64,000 bases of DNA from Pseudomonas sp. FP453 (GTDB taxonomy: Bacteria; Pseudomonadota; Gammaproteobacteria; Pseudomonadales; Pseudomonadaceae), in contig NZ_CP117435.1 in NCBI RefSeq assembly GCF_030687495.1, forward strand, positions 3,910,501 through 3,974,500, written 5' to 3'. Within the stretch, counting starts at the first letter, position 1. Every line of letters starts with the position of its first letter. The notes under the pieces were generated by a model, which made no database searches, was not told where the DNA came from, and saw only the letters and a program-made list of their open reading frames with translations. This document shows, in pieces, positions 33,626 to 42,104 of the stretch. Both the position numbers and the translations under genes were made by a program.

Positions 33626-35599
33626 TTGGCCACGCCCCTGATCGAACTCAAGAACATCCGCAAATCCTACGGCGGCGGCGACAGCCCGCAGGTCGATGTG
33701 TTGCGCGGCATCGACCTGTCGATCCACGCCGGCGAGTTTGTCGCGATTGTCGGCGCGTCCGGCTCTGGCAAGTCGACGCTGATGAATATCCTCGGCTGCC
33801 TCGACCGCCCCACCGCAGGCGACTACCTGTTCGCCGGGGAAAATGTCGCCCACCTGGACGGCGACGCGCTGGCCTGGCTGCGCCGGGAAGCCTTCGGGTT
33901 TGTGTTCCAGGGCTACCACCTGATCCCGTCGGGCTCGGCCCAGGAAAACGTCGAGATGCCGGCCATCTACGCCGGCATCAGCGCCACTGAGCGCCACGCC
34001 CGCGCCAAGGCCCTGCTCACGCGCCTGGGCCTGGCCGACCGCACGGCCAATCGCCCGCACCAGCTTTCCGGCGGCCAGCAGCAACGCGTATCGATTGCCC
34101 GCGCGCTGATGAACGGCGGCCATATCATCCTCGCCGACGAACCCACCGGCGCCCTCGACAGCCACAGCGGCGCCGAGGTGATGATCCTGCTCGACGAGCT
34201 GGCTAGCCAGGGCCACGTGGTCATCCTGATCACCCACGACCGCGAAGTGGCGGCGCGGGCCAACCGCATCATCGAGATCCGCGACGGCCTGATCATCAGC
34301 GATTCGGCCAACGATCCCAGCTACGTGCCGGCTATCGCCAACAGCGACGCCCTGCAAGCCGTGGACCTGCGCCAGCGCCTGGCCGACGGCGCCGAGCACA
34401 ACGGCGCCTGGAAAGCCGAACTGGTGGACGCGGTGCAGGCCGCCTGGCGGGTGATGTGGATCAACAAGTTCCGCACCGCCCTGACCTTGCTGGGGATCAT
34501 CATCGGCGTGGCCTCGGTGGTGGTGATGCTCGCGGTGGGCGAAGGCAGCAAGCGCCAGGTCATGGCACAGATGGGCGCGTTTGGCTCCAACATCATTTAC
34601 CTCAGCGGTTCCTCGCCCAACCCGCGCACGCCGTTGGGCATCGTCACCCTCAACGATGTGGCGGCGCTGGCGGCGTTGCCGCAGGTCAAGCGCATCATGC
34701 CGGTCAACGGCAGCGACGCGGGGATTCGCTTTGGCAACCTCGACTACCTGGCGTATGTGGGCGGCAACGACATCAATTTCCCGGACATCTTCAACTGGCC
34801 AGTGGTCGAGGGCAGTTACTTCACCGAGGCGGATGAACGCGCCGGCGCCACCGTTGCGGTGATCGGTCATCGTATCCGCGAGAAACTGTTCAAGGACGTG
34901 CCGACGCCCATCGGCCAATACATCCTCATCGAAAACGTGCCGTTCCAGGTGATCGGCGTGCTCGCGGAAAAGGGCTCCAGCTCTGGCAACAAGGACAGCG
35001 ACGACCGCGTCGCCATCCCCTACACCGCCGCCAGCGTGCGCCTGTTCGGTACCTACAACCCGGAATACGTGGCGATTGCCGCCGCCGATGCGCGCAAGGT
35101 CCACGAGGCTGAACAGGCCATCGACCAGTTGATGCTCAAGCTGCACAACGGCAAGCGCGACTACCAGTTGACCAACAACGCCGCGATGATCCAGGCCGAG
35201 GCGCGCACGCAGAACACGCTGTCGCTGATGCTTGGTTCGATTGCCGCGATCTCGCTGCTGGTGGGCGGCATTGGCGTGATGAACATCATGCTGATGACCG
35301 TGCGCGAACGCACCCGTGAAATCGGTATCCGCATGGCCACCGGGGCGCGCCAGCGCGACATCCTGCGCCAGTTCCTCACCGAGGCGGTGATGCTTTCGGT
35401 GGTGGGCGGCCTGTTCGGCATCGCCCTCGCCTTGCTGGTGGGTGGCGTGCTGGTGCTGGCCGAAGTGGCGGTGCAGTTTTCCCTGGTGGCGGTGCTCGGC
35501 GCGTTTGGCTGTGCGCTGGTCACCGGTGTCATCTTCGGCTTTATGCCGGCCCGTAAAGCTGCCCGGCTCGATCCGGTTAAGGCGTTGACCAGTGAATAA
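33626..35599 (+). CDS. pvdT: pyoverdine efflux ABC transporter (MacB type)
   Basis: A 657-residue fused ATPase-permease. The N-terminal ATPase has Walker [10 protein letters not shown], signature [15 protein letters not shown] and Walker [14 protein letters not shown]. The C-terminal part has one membrane segment near residue 290 ([20 protein letters not shown]), a large periplasmic domain, and three more segments at the end, the MacB/FtsX layout. The start is a TTG at 33626 directly after the pvdR stop; no ATG is available nearby. The end overlaps opmQ by eight bases. It powers release of pyoverdine through PvdR and OpmQ. Confidence 0.92.
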   Translation: MATPLIELKNIRKSYGGGDSPQVDVLRGIDLSIHAGEFVAIVGASGSGKSTLMNILGCLDRPTAGDYLFAGENVAHLDGDALAWLRREAFGFVFQGYHLIPSGSAQENVEMPAIYAGISATERHARAKALLTRLGLADRTANRPHQLSGGQQQRVSIARALMNGGHIILADEPTGALDSHSGAEVMILLDELASQGHVVILITHDREVAARANRIIEIRDGLIISDSANDPSYVPAIANSDALQAVDLRQRLADGAEHNGAWKAELVDAVQAAWRVMWINKFRTALTLLGIIIGVASVVVMLAVGEGSKRQVMAQMGAFGSNIIYLSGSSPNPRTPLGIVTLNDVAALAALPQVKRIMPVNGSDAGIRFGNLDYLAYVGGNDINFPDIFNWPVVEGSYFTEADERAGATVAVIGHRIREKLFKDVPTPIGQYILIENVPFQVIGVLAEKGSSSGNKDSDDRVAIPYTAASVRLFGTYNPEYVAIAAADARKVHEAEQAIDQLMLKLHNGKRDYQLTNNAAMIQAEARTQNTLSLMLGSIAAISLLVGGIGVMNIMLMTVRERTREIGIRMATGARQRDILRQFLTEAVMLSVVGGLFGIALALLVGGVLVLAEVAVQFSLVAVLGAFGCALVTGVIFGFMPARKAARLDPVKALTSE

Positions 35600-36992
35600 A
35601 TCCTCCCTTTACCTGCCCGGCCTGTGCCTGTTGCTCAGCGCCTGTGCCGGTCAGCCGCCCGCTACAGACAGCGGCATCGCCGCACCCGCCGCCTGGCAAT
35701 ATGCCGAACGGGATGCGGCGCAGGCCGTCAACAGCCGTTGGTGGACGCAATTCGCCAGCCCGCAGCTCAACCGCTTGATCGACCAGGCGCGGCGCGACAG
35801 TTTTGACGTGGCCGCCGCCATGGCCCGCGTGCGCCAGGCCCAGGCCAGCGCGGTGATCGCCGGCGCGCCGCTGCTGCCCGAGGTGAATTTCAACCTCACC
35901 GCCAGCCGTGAACGGCTGCTGCGCGGCAGCGGCAATTCCGACCTCAATGCCACCGAAAGCAACAACACCGTCAACAGCTTCGACGCCAACCTCACCGCCA
36001 GCTATGAATTGGACTTCTGGGGCGGCCGCGCCGCCGCCCGTGACAGCGCGGTACAGACCTTGCGCGCAAGCGAGTTCGACCGCGCCACGGTGGAGCTGAC
36101 CCTGCTCAGCAACGTCGCCGACCGCTACGCGCAAACCCTCGCCGCGCGCCAGCGCCAACAGATTGCCGAGCTCAACCTGGCCAATGCGCGCAACGTGCTC
36201 GACCTGGTACAGACCCGCTACAACGCCGGTTCCGCCACCGCCCTGGAACTGGCCCAGCAGAAAAGCCTGGTGGCCAGCCAGCAGCGGCAATTGCCGTTGA
36301 TCCAGCAGTTGGCCGAAGAATCCCAGATCACCCTCGCCGCCCTGCTCGGCCAGCCGGTGCAAACCGTGGACCTGGGCAACGAGGCATTCCAGACGCTGAG
36401 CTGGCCGAGCATCGGCCCGGGTGTGCCGAGCCAGTTGCTCAGCCGCCGCCCCGACCTGGCCCAGGCCGAGGCGCAACTGGCGGCGGCAAGCGCCGATGTG
36501 ACGGTCGCCCGCGCCGCCATGCTGCCCACCGTGACCTTGGGCGCCACCCTCGGCAGTGGCGCCTACAAGGCCAACGAAATCCTGCGCAGCCCGTTCTACA
36601 CCCTGACCTCCGGGCTGGTGGCGCCGATCTTCAACAACGGCCGTTTAAGCGCCGAGCGTGACAAGGCCCGCGCGCGCCAGGATGAGCTGCTGCACACCTA
36701 TCGCGGCGCGATCATCAATGGCTTTGCCGATGTGGAAAAGGCTCTCAGCAGCATCACGCGCCTCGACCAGCAACGGCAATGGCAAACCGAGGAACTGCAG
36801 CAGGCGCAGACCGCCTTCGGCATCGCCGAAAGCCGCTACCAGGCGGGCGCCGAGGACTTGCTGACGGTCCTCGAAACCCAGCGCACCCTGTACGCGGCCC
36901 AGGACTTGAACGTGCAACTGCGGCTGTCTCGGCTACAAGCCAGCATTGCCTTGTACAAGGCATTGGGTGGCGGTTGGAAAACCGATATCTGA
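35592..36992 (+). CDS. opmQ: outer-membrane channel of the pyoverdine exporter
   Basis: A 466-residue TolC/NodT-family outer-membrane factor. It is a lipoprotein ([12 protein letters not shown], acylated Cys at about residue 17) and has the two repeated OEP domains ([16 protein letters not shown]; then [20 protein letters not shown] and the later [24 protein letters not shown]). The start is a GTG inside the pvdT end. It completes the PvdRT-OpmQ complex. No clear rho-independent terminator is seen after it. Confidence 0.92.
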   Translation: MNKSSLYLPGLCLLLSACAGQPPATDSGIAAPAAWQYAERDAAQAVNSRWWTQFASPQLNRLIDQARRDSFDVAAAMARVRQAQASAVIAGAPLLPEVNFNLTASRERLLRGSGNSDLNATESNNTVNSFDANLTASYELDFWGGRAAARDSAVQTLRASEFDRATVELTLLSNVADRYAQTLAARQRQQIAELNLANARNVLDLVQTRYNAGSATALELAQQKSLVASQQRQLPLIQQLAEESQITLAALLGQPVQTVDLGNEAFQTLSWPSIGPGVPSQLLSRRPDLAQAEAQLAAASADVTVARAAMLPTVTLGATLGSGAYKANEILRSPFYTLTSGLVAPIFNNGRLSAERDKARARQDELLHTYRGAIINGFADVEKALSSITRLDQQRQWQTEELQQAQTAFGIAESRYQAGAEDLLTVLETQRTLYAAQDLNVQLRLSRLQASIALYKALGGGWKTDI

Positions 36993-37099
36993 TAAACGAA
37001 AGTCCAATTTCGTACACCTGGCGCCTGCTCAACCTACATTCATCAACCCCGGGTCCTTGGTAAAAAAGCCGCTATCTCACGGCTGCCCGGGACCTCTTG

Positions 37100-37849
37100 A
37101 TGACTGTCGCAAAAACCTTGATGTGCGCAGCTCTGTGGCTGGCGGCAAACCTTGCCCACGGCGTGCCGCTGATCCGTCCCACCGCCATCGACTGGCAGCT
37201 GGACTGCCATCTCCCCGCCCTTGCCCACCTGCAACCCGACGTACTGGAGCGCACCCAGTGCGCCATCGTCACCGTGCCACGCAATTACGCGGCGCCCCGC
37301 CAAGGCAGCCTGCGCCTGTACCTGACCCGCGTTGGCGCCCGCGACCCGCTGAGCCGCGAGGGCGTGGTCTTCGCCCAGCCCGGCAACAGCCCCCAGGCCA
37401 ATCACAGCGGTACCTTCGCGATCTCCCTGGCGGGCAATTGGGGCGCCCATGCCACCCAGGCCTATCGCACTTTGCTCAATCGCTACGACGTCATCGAACT
37501 CACGTCCCGCGACCTCAACCAGGAGAACGGGGTCGAACACGCAGCCAGGGACATGGAGTTCGTTCGCGCCCAACTCGACGAGCCTCAGTTGCATTACCTG
37601 GGCAGCGCCGACGCCACACGCCTGGGCAATCGCTACGCCACGCTGTTTCCCGAGCGTGTCGCGCGCATGGTGCTGGTCAACACCGCTCCCGGCGAGACAA
37701 CCGCGCGGCTGGTAGACCAACTGCACCTCAGGGAACCCGTCACGCCCGGCTCCAGCGGCTGCGTGAACCAATGGGTCGGCGACTTCCTGATCTATGGCAA
37801 GCAACCGCCACCGTCCACACGCTGCCTCGACCCGAGTGGTTGGGAGTGA
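37100..37849 (+). CDS. short alpha/beta-hydrolase-like protein lacking the catalytic serine
   Basis: A 249-residue exported protein (signal peptide MTVAKTLMCAALWLAANLAHG). The body resembles the N-terminal half of secreted tripeptidyl-aminopeptidase-type alpha/beta hydrolases: CAIVTVPRNYAAPRQGSLRL, VVFAQPGNSPQ, and LGSADATRLGNRYATLFPER. In active relatives the last segment carries GxSxG; here the serine position is alanine (GSADA). It is also about half the usual length and lacks the region that would hold the catalytic Asp and His. It is an intact reading frame after opmQ. It may be a degenerate relic or a non-catalytic binding protein. Confidence 0.55.
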   Translation: MTVAKTLMCAALWLAANLAHGVPLIRPTAIDWQLDCHLPALAHLQPDVLERTQCAIVTVPRNYAAPRQGSLRLYLTRVGARDPLSREGVVFAQPGNSPQANHSGTFAISLAGNWGAHATQAYRTLLNRYDVIELTSRDLNQENGVEHAARDMEFVRAQLDEPQLHYLGSADATRLGNRYATLFPERVARMVLVNTAPGETTARLVDQLHLREPVTPGSSGCVNQWVGDFLIYGKQPPPSTRCLDPSGWE

Positions 37850-37861
37850 AAAGACAATCAA

Positions 37862-37946
37862 TGTGAGCTGGCTTGCCTGCGATAGCATCACCGGGGTGTG
37901 ACTGAAACACCGAGGGGCTTGTATCGCAGGCAAGCCAGCGCCCACA
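37862..37946. repeat. REPIN-like inverted repeat, copy 10 (degenerate)
   Basis: The arms are recognisable (TGTGAGCTGGCTTGCCTGCG and CGCAGGCAAGCCAGCGCCCA) but the left arm has lost two G residues and the right has a T-to-G change. The centre differs from other copies. Confidence 0.8.
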
Positions 37947-37982
37947 CCACTACAATGCCCCCATTCATTATCCGGGGGCTTC

Positions 37983-38846
37983 ATGGACATCGAACTGGCA
38001 CGCACCTTCCTCGAAATCACCCGCTGCGGCAGCCTCGCCGCGGCGGCCGAGAAACTGCACGTCACCCAGACCGCCATCACCGCGCGGGTCAAAAGCCTGG
38101 AGAGCCAGCTCGGCAGCACCCTCTTCATCCGCAACCGCGCCGGCGCCAGATTGACCGCCGACGGCGAAGCCTTCGTGGTCTACGCCAACCAGCTGCTGCA
38201 AACCTGGGAAGCGGCGCGCCGTGACCTGCCGCTGCCCGAGGGTTATCGCAATGTGCTGCATATCGGCGGCGAGGTCAGCCTGTGCAATCCCTTGATGCTC
38301 GGCTGGGCCCAGGCGCTGCGTGAGCATATCCCCGGGCATGCGTTGCGCACCGAAGTGCGCGAGGGCGAGTACCTGCTGCGCCAACTGGAACTGGGGGTAC
38401 TCGACGCTGCGCTGGTGTTCCAACCGCAATACTGGCCGGGGTTGCAGGTGGAGCAGGTGCTGGAAGAAAAACTGATCCTAGTGCAGTTGGTCAGCAAGCC
38501 GGTGCCCTACGTGTATATCGACTGGGGCCCGGGCTTTCGCCAGCAGCATGACGCCGCCCTGCCCGACAAGGCGCGTGCGGCGTTGAGTTTCAATCTAGGG
38601 CCATTGGCCTTGCAGTACATCCTCGAAAACGGCGGTGCCGGGTACTTCCGCACGCGGGTGGTGCAGAGCTACCTGGACAGCGGCCTGATGCGCCGCGTGC
38701 CAAAGGCGCCGGAGTTCAGTTTCCCCACCTACCTGGTGTATTCGCGAGCGCGGGACTCCGCGGTGTTGCAGCAGGCGCTGGAGTTGTTGCGTGGTGTGGT
38801 CAAGGCCGAGAGTGACTGGTCGCAACGCTGGGACCCAGTACTTTGA
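37983..38846 (+). CDS. LysR-family transcriptional regulator
   Basis: A 287-residue LysR-type regulator. The N-terminal helix-turn-helix is at about 1-60 (ARTFLEITRCGSLAAAAEKL, TQTAITARVKSLESQLG, LFIRNRAGARLTADG), followed by a substrate-binding domain from about 88. It lies upstream of the SMP-30-like gene on the same strand, 72 bp apart, and could regulate it, although LysR targets are usually divergent. The effector is unknown. Confidence 0.85.
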   Translation: MDIELARTFLEITRCGSLAAAAEKLHVTQTAITARVKSLESQLGSTLFIRNRAGARLTADGEAFVVYANQLLQTWEAARRDLPLPEGYRNVLHIGGEVSLCNPLMLGWAQALREHIPGHALRTEVREGEYLLRQLELGVLDAALVFQPQYWPGLQVEQVLEEKLILVQLVSKPVPYVYIDWGPGFRQQHDAALPDKARAALSFNLGPLALQYILENGGAGYFRTRVVQSYLDSGLMRRVPKAPEFSFPTYLVYSRARDSAVLQQALELLRGVVKAESDWSQRWDPVL

Positions 38847-38918
38847 AACACAAACGCAACTAGCAGATTTTCCAAGCCGGACTACGCTCAAGCACCATCA
38901 AAAAAGCCAGGAGTCGGC

Positions 38919-40019
38919 ATGCGTACCCGCTCACGAAAACTGCGTCATCTGCTCTTTGTGCTGCTGTTGGCGGTGGTGGCCTTTCTGTTGCTGATGCCCA
39001 CCAAGGTGCAACCGGTGAACTGGGCGCCGCCAGAGGCGCCGTCGATGACGCACGGGCCCTACGCCGCAAACCACCGCCTCAAGGGCGTAGAAAAAACCGG
39101 CGCCCAGGGCATCGCCGGGCCCGAAGCGCTGGTGCTGGATGCCGAGGGTTTCCTGCTCAGCGGGCTGCATGACGGGCGCATCATCCGCACCGCGCCGGGC
39201 AGCGACACCCTGGAAGTGCTGGCCAACACCGGTGGGCGCCCCCTGGGCCTGGCGCTGCACCCGGATGGGCGCTTGATCATTGCCGACGCGCTCAAGGGCC
39301 TGCTCGCGATGGATGCCAACCGCCAACTCACGACCCTGAGCACCACGGCCAACGGCGTGCCCTTCGGCTTTACCGATGACGTGACCGTGGATGCCAGTGG
39401 GCGCTACGCGTATTTCAGCGATGCGTCGAGCCGCTGGGGTTACGGCCAGGATGGCGAAGCGGTGATCGAACACGGCGGCGACGGTCGGCTGCTGCGCTAT
39501 GACTTCAGCAACGCCAGCACCGAGGTGTTGCTGGAACATCTGCAATTCGCCAACGGCGTGGCCCTGGGCCCGGACGAAGACTACGTGCTGGTGAATGAAA
39601 CCGGTGCTTATCGCATCAGCCGCTACTGGCTCAAGGGCGAACGTGCCGGCAGCCATGACCTGTTTATCGACAACCTGCCGGGCTTGCCGGACAACCTCAG
39701 TTTCAATGGCCGGGATCGTTTCTGGGTGGCGCTGTATTCGCCGCGCAATCCGCTGCTGGATAGCTTTGCCGGGTACCCGATGCTGCGCAAGGTGATGGTG
39801 CGGGCGTTGATGGTGGTGCCCAAGCCGATCGAGCACAGGGCGTTTGTGTTGGGGCTGGATGTCGAGGGCAAGGTGATTGCGAACTTGCAGGATGGCAGCG
39901 CGGGGAATTACTCGCCGATCACTACGGCGCGGGAATATGGGGAGTGGCTGTACCTGGGGTCGTTGAAGGGGACGGGGATGGCGCGGGTGGCGTTGGGGGT
40001 GGCGATTGTGGGGGAGTGA
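38919..40019 (+). CDS. SMP-30/strictosidine-synthase-like membrane-anchored protein
   Basis: A 366-residue protein with an N-terminal membrane anchor (HLLFVLLLAVVAFLLLM, about 10-26). A six-bladed propeller of the SMP-30/strictosidine synthase/APMAP type follows: PEALVLDAEGFLLSGLHDGR, GLALHPDGRLIIADA, DDVTVDASGRYAYFSDASSR, FANGVALGPDEDYVLVNE and GLPDNLSFNGRDRFWVALYS. Bacterial members are lactonase-like hydrolases or esterases acting in the periplasm. A CAGGAG box precedes the ATG. The substrate is unknown. Confidence 0.75.
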   Translation: MRTRSRKLRHLLFVLLLAVVAFLLLMPTKVQPVNWAPPEAPSMTHGPYAANHRLKGVEKTGAQGIAGPEALVLDAEGFLLSGLHDGRIIRTAPGSDTLEVLANTGGRPLGLALHPDGRLIIADALKGLLAMDANRQLTTLSTTANGVPFGFTDDVTVDASGRYAYFSDASSRWGYGQDGEAVIEHGGDGRLLRYDFSNASTEVLLEHLQFANGVALGPDEDYVLVNETGAYRISRYWLKGERAGSHDLFIDNLPGLPDNLSFNGRDRFWVALYSPRNPLLDSFAGYPMLRKVMVRALMVVPKPIEHRAFVLGLDVEGKVIANLQDGSAGNYSPITTAREYGEWLYLGSLKGTGMARVALGVAIVGE

Positions 40020-40020
40020 G

Positions 40021-40389
40021 TCACCAGTTGTGCCAGATGGACCAGATGACGGATGCAAAAAACCAGATCACCGCTAAGCGGTGGGGCCACAGCGCCCAGC
40101 GTTTGAGGGCGAGAGGAACAGATGCCAGTTCGGCTTCGGTCACGAGGCCTGCCTTCACAAAGTACTTTGAGTCGGATAAAAAATCGACCATCAGGCCCAT
40201 ACGCTGAGACTTGTCTATAGGCTGGTTTCTTCCCCAAAAACGCTTATGTCTACGAACCTTTTCGTTTTCATTGAAGTAGCTTTCCAGCTCGTCGAGTTTT
40301 CTATATTTCGCGAAGAGCATCAGTCCCCAGATGACGAAAACCCCAGCCATTAACACGATGGTGTAACCGAGAAAAAATGACATTGTCAT
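40021..40389 (-). CDS. small membrane protein, possible immunity protein
   Basis: A 122-residue protein of unknown family. It has an N-terminal membrane segment (about 5-26, IVLMAGVFVIWGLMLFA), a charged middle (KYRKLDELESYFNENEKVRR), and a C-terminal hydrophobic segment (about 100-118, RLAVIWFFASVIWSIWHNW). Its ATG overlaps the stop of the upstream toxin-like relic by four bases, so the two were translationally coupled. Small membrane proteins in this position commonly protect against pore-forming or membrane-acting type VI effectors. It is intact while the upstream gene is broken. The immunity role is inferred from arrangement only. Confidence 0.5.
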   Translation of the reverse strand: MTMSFFLGYTIVLMAGVFVIWGLMLFAKYRKLDELESYFNENEKVRRHKRFWGRNQPIDKSQRMGLMVDFLSDSKYFVKAGLVTEAELASVPLALKRWALWPHRLAVIWFFASVIWSIWHNW

Positions 40390-41039
40390 GCTCCCTCCGG
40401 CTCAAAGATGAATTTCCCCTCGGCTTCTATGATCTTCCCACCCAGAAAGGCACCGCCTTCGCCAAACAAAGAGCCTCCTGCATACCCTCCTGCTGCACCG
40501 CCAATAATTCCACAGGCCAGCCCGCTGCGCTCTTTCAAACCTACCGCCAACACGATACTGCGCATCCCGCCCCCCCACACACGCCTCCTTGATCTTCAAC
40601 CCCGCAACGCCCACATCCATCGCCAACCCCACATACGTGCCCTTCCCCAACCACTTCGACGCCCGCGCAATCGCCGCCATGCGCTTGGCATACCCATCGA
40701 TCTCGCCCTTGTGCAAATAGCTCTTGGTGGAAATTCCCAGCACGTTCTTCAACGACTGATTCCCACGCAACCCCGTGCCAAACCGCACCGCCCCGCGCAC
40801 CTGGGTGTCCAGCAATGTTGATATAGCCCTGCGCCATGCCCCACATCCCGAATCCACTGGAGATGGCGTCGAAATATAAGCAAGCGCTCCCGCCCCGGAC
40901 ACAAGCCCGAGGGGGTCAAAAATCAGTTTGGGAAGTTGCCTACATAGTCGAAGAAACACTGCTTACAGATACCACTCGAAACCCGTAACGCCACAGGTGA
41001 TTGCCAGCCCGGGTCCTGTCTTGGCTGAGCGGCATTCAC
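40386..41039 (-). pseudogene. multiply frameshifted toxin-like gene, possible type VI effector relic
   Basis: Protein-like sequence continues through this region but changes frame repeatedly. Reading pieces on the minus strand gives NAAQPRQDPG, then LAITCGVTGFEWYL, FFDYVGNFP, KLIFDPLGLVSGAGALAYIS, GMWGMAQGYINIAG, TQVRGAVRFGTGLRG, a long middle ending GVAGLKIKEACV, and a glycine-zipper end (GGAAGGYAGGSLFGEGGAFL). Clear shifts are a lost G near 40857, an extra base near 40809 and a G run of seven at 40564-40573. At least two more are nearer 40960-41010. The hydrophobic glycine-rich end and the coupled small membrane gene resemble membrane-acting effector/immunity pairs. The start is a GTG at 41039 right after the lipoprotein gene. 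Confidence 0.6.
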
Positions 41040-42104
41040 CTAATAGCCGGTCATTTCCAGGTAACCCACCCCACCGTCGAACCGCACCGGCCCTTCCCAG
41101 TAGGGAATGCTCAGGTTCATCCAGGCATTCGGGTTGACCGCCTCGGTCGTGATATCCAGCTGTTTGCCAGGGATTTTCAGCGACCAGCGCGTAGGGATTT
41201 TACGTCCGTCGATGTCGGTGGTGGCCAAGGGCATCAACTGGATATCAGCGTTGTGCAAGGTCTGGGTGTGGCCCTGCTGATCGATCCAGGTGCCGGTGAG
41301 GTAACCCGGGCCGTCCTGCTGGCGCACGCGAAACAACATCAGTTGTTCGCCGCGGTCCAGGTGCAGGGAAAACCAGTCCCACCCGCTCTGATTGGCGGCG
41401 AGGGGTTGGCTGCTCCATTCGCGGTCCAGCCACGCCGGGCCGCTGACCTGATAGGTAGTGCCGTCGATACGCACGCTGCCCGTGGCGCTGAAAAACGGCT
41501 GGCTGTAGTAGTACGACGCCTGCCCCTGGTCGGACTTGCGGCTGTAGCCCTGCGCACCTTGCAGCACCAAGGGGCGGCTGGACGTCAGGTGCAAGTCATA
41601 GGCGAACTGTGCGCCGCTGGCCGTAAGTTGCATGTCCGCCAACGGGCTCGCGGCGCCAGGGCGGGAGGCGAAGTTCCAGTCGTCGATCCAGGCGTTGAAC
41701 GGCACCGCCTGCGCGCCCGCCTGGCCGACGCCGCCACGGGCGTAGCGTTCGGCGGCGTAGTGATGCGTGGCCGAGGTGACGGCCGCGTGGCCCAGCCACA
41801 CCGTCGAATCGCGCCAGCCAGATTGCGTCGGCCCGGCCTGGAGGGCGTTGCGAAACAGCGTCCATTGCACACCAAACAGGTTGCCTTGGGCGTCCTTGAG
41901 ATTCGCAGTGACGTACCACCACTCGATGCGAAAACCATCGTGAGGGCCATGGTCCTCAGGAAAACTGAACACCTTGCCCGGCACCACCTGGGCAAAATCC
42001 GCCGCCGCGCTGCCGAGGCCGGCGAAGCTTTCTTCAGGCGCAGGGGCTTTATCGCACCCACTCAACAGCAACAGCAGCGCCCCCAGCAGCGGCTTAATCT
42101 TCAT
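41040..42104 (-). CDS. AttH-like lipocalin-type lipoprotein (carotenoid 1,2-hydratase-like)
   Basis: A 354-residue lipoprotein; the lipobox is LLLLLSGCDK (Cys near residue 17). The body matches AttH/CrtC-like double-lipocalin proteins: FPEDHGPHDGFRIEWWYVTA, LFGVQWTLFRNAL, GPAWLDREWSSQPL and GWDWFSLHLDRGEQLMLFR. The ATG at 42104 is used; the TTG two codons earlier is not needed. It overlaps the permease end by eleven bases and belongs to a three-gene ABC unit like AttEFGH of Agrobacterium. The function of the family is not established; a role in envelope lipid handling is plausible. Confidence 0.75.
   Translation of the reverse strand: MKIKPLLGALLLLLSGCDKAPAPEESFAGLGSAAADFAQVVPGKVFSFPEDHGPHDGFRIEWWYVTANLKDAQGNLFGVQWTLFRNALQAGPTQSGWRDSTVWLGHAAVTSATHHYAAERYARGGVGQAGAQAVPFNAWIDDWNFASRPGAASPLADMQLTASGAQFAYDLHLTSSRPLVLQGAQGYSRKSDQGQASYYYSQPFFSATGSVRIDGTTYQVSGPAWLDREWSSQPLAANQSGWDWFSLHLDRGEQLMLFRVRQQDGPGYLTGTWIDQQGHTQTLHNADIQLMPLATTDIDGRKIPTRWSLKIPGKQLDITTEAVNPNAWMNLSIPYWEGPVRFDGGVGYLEMTGY

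Noticed and set aside
33536..35146. Minus-strand open frame of 536 codons over pvdT
   Set aside because: Antisense shadow of an ABC transporter with all its ATPase motifs.
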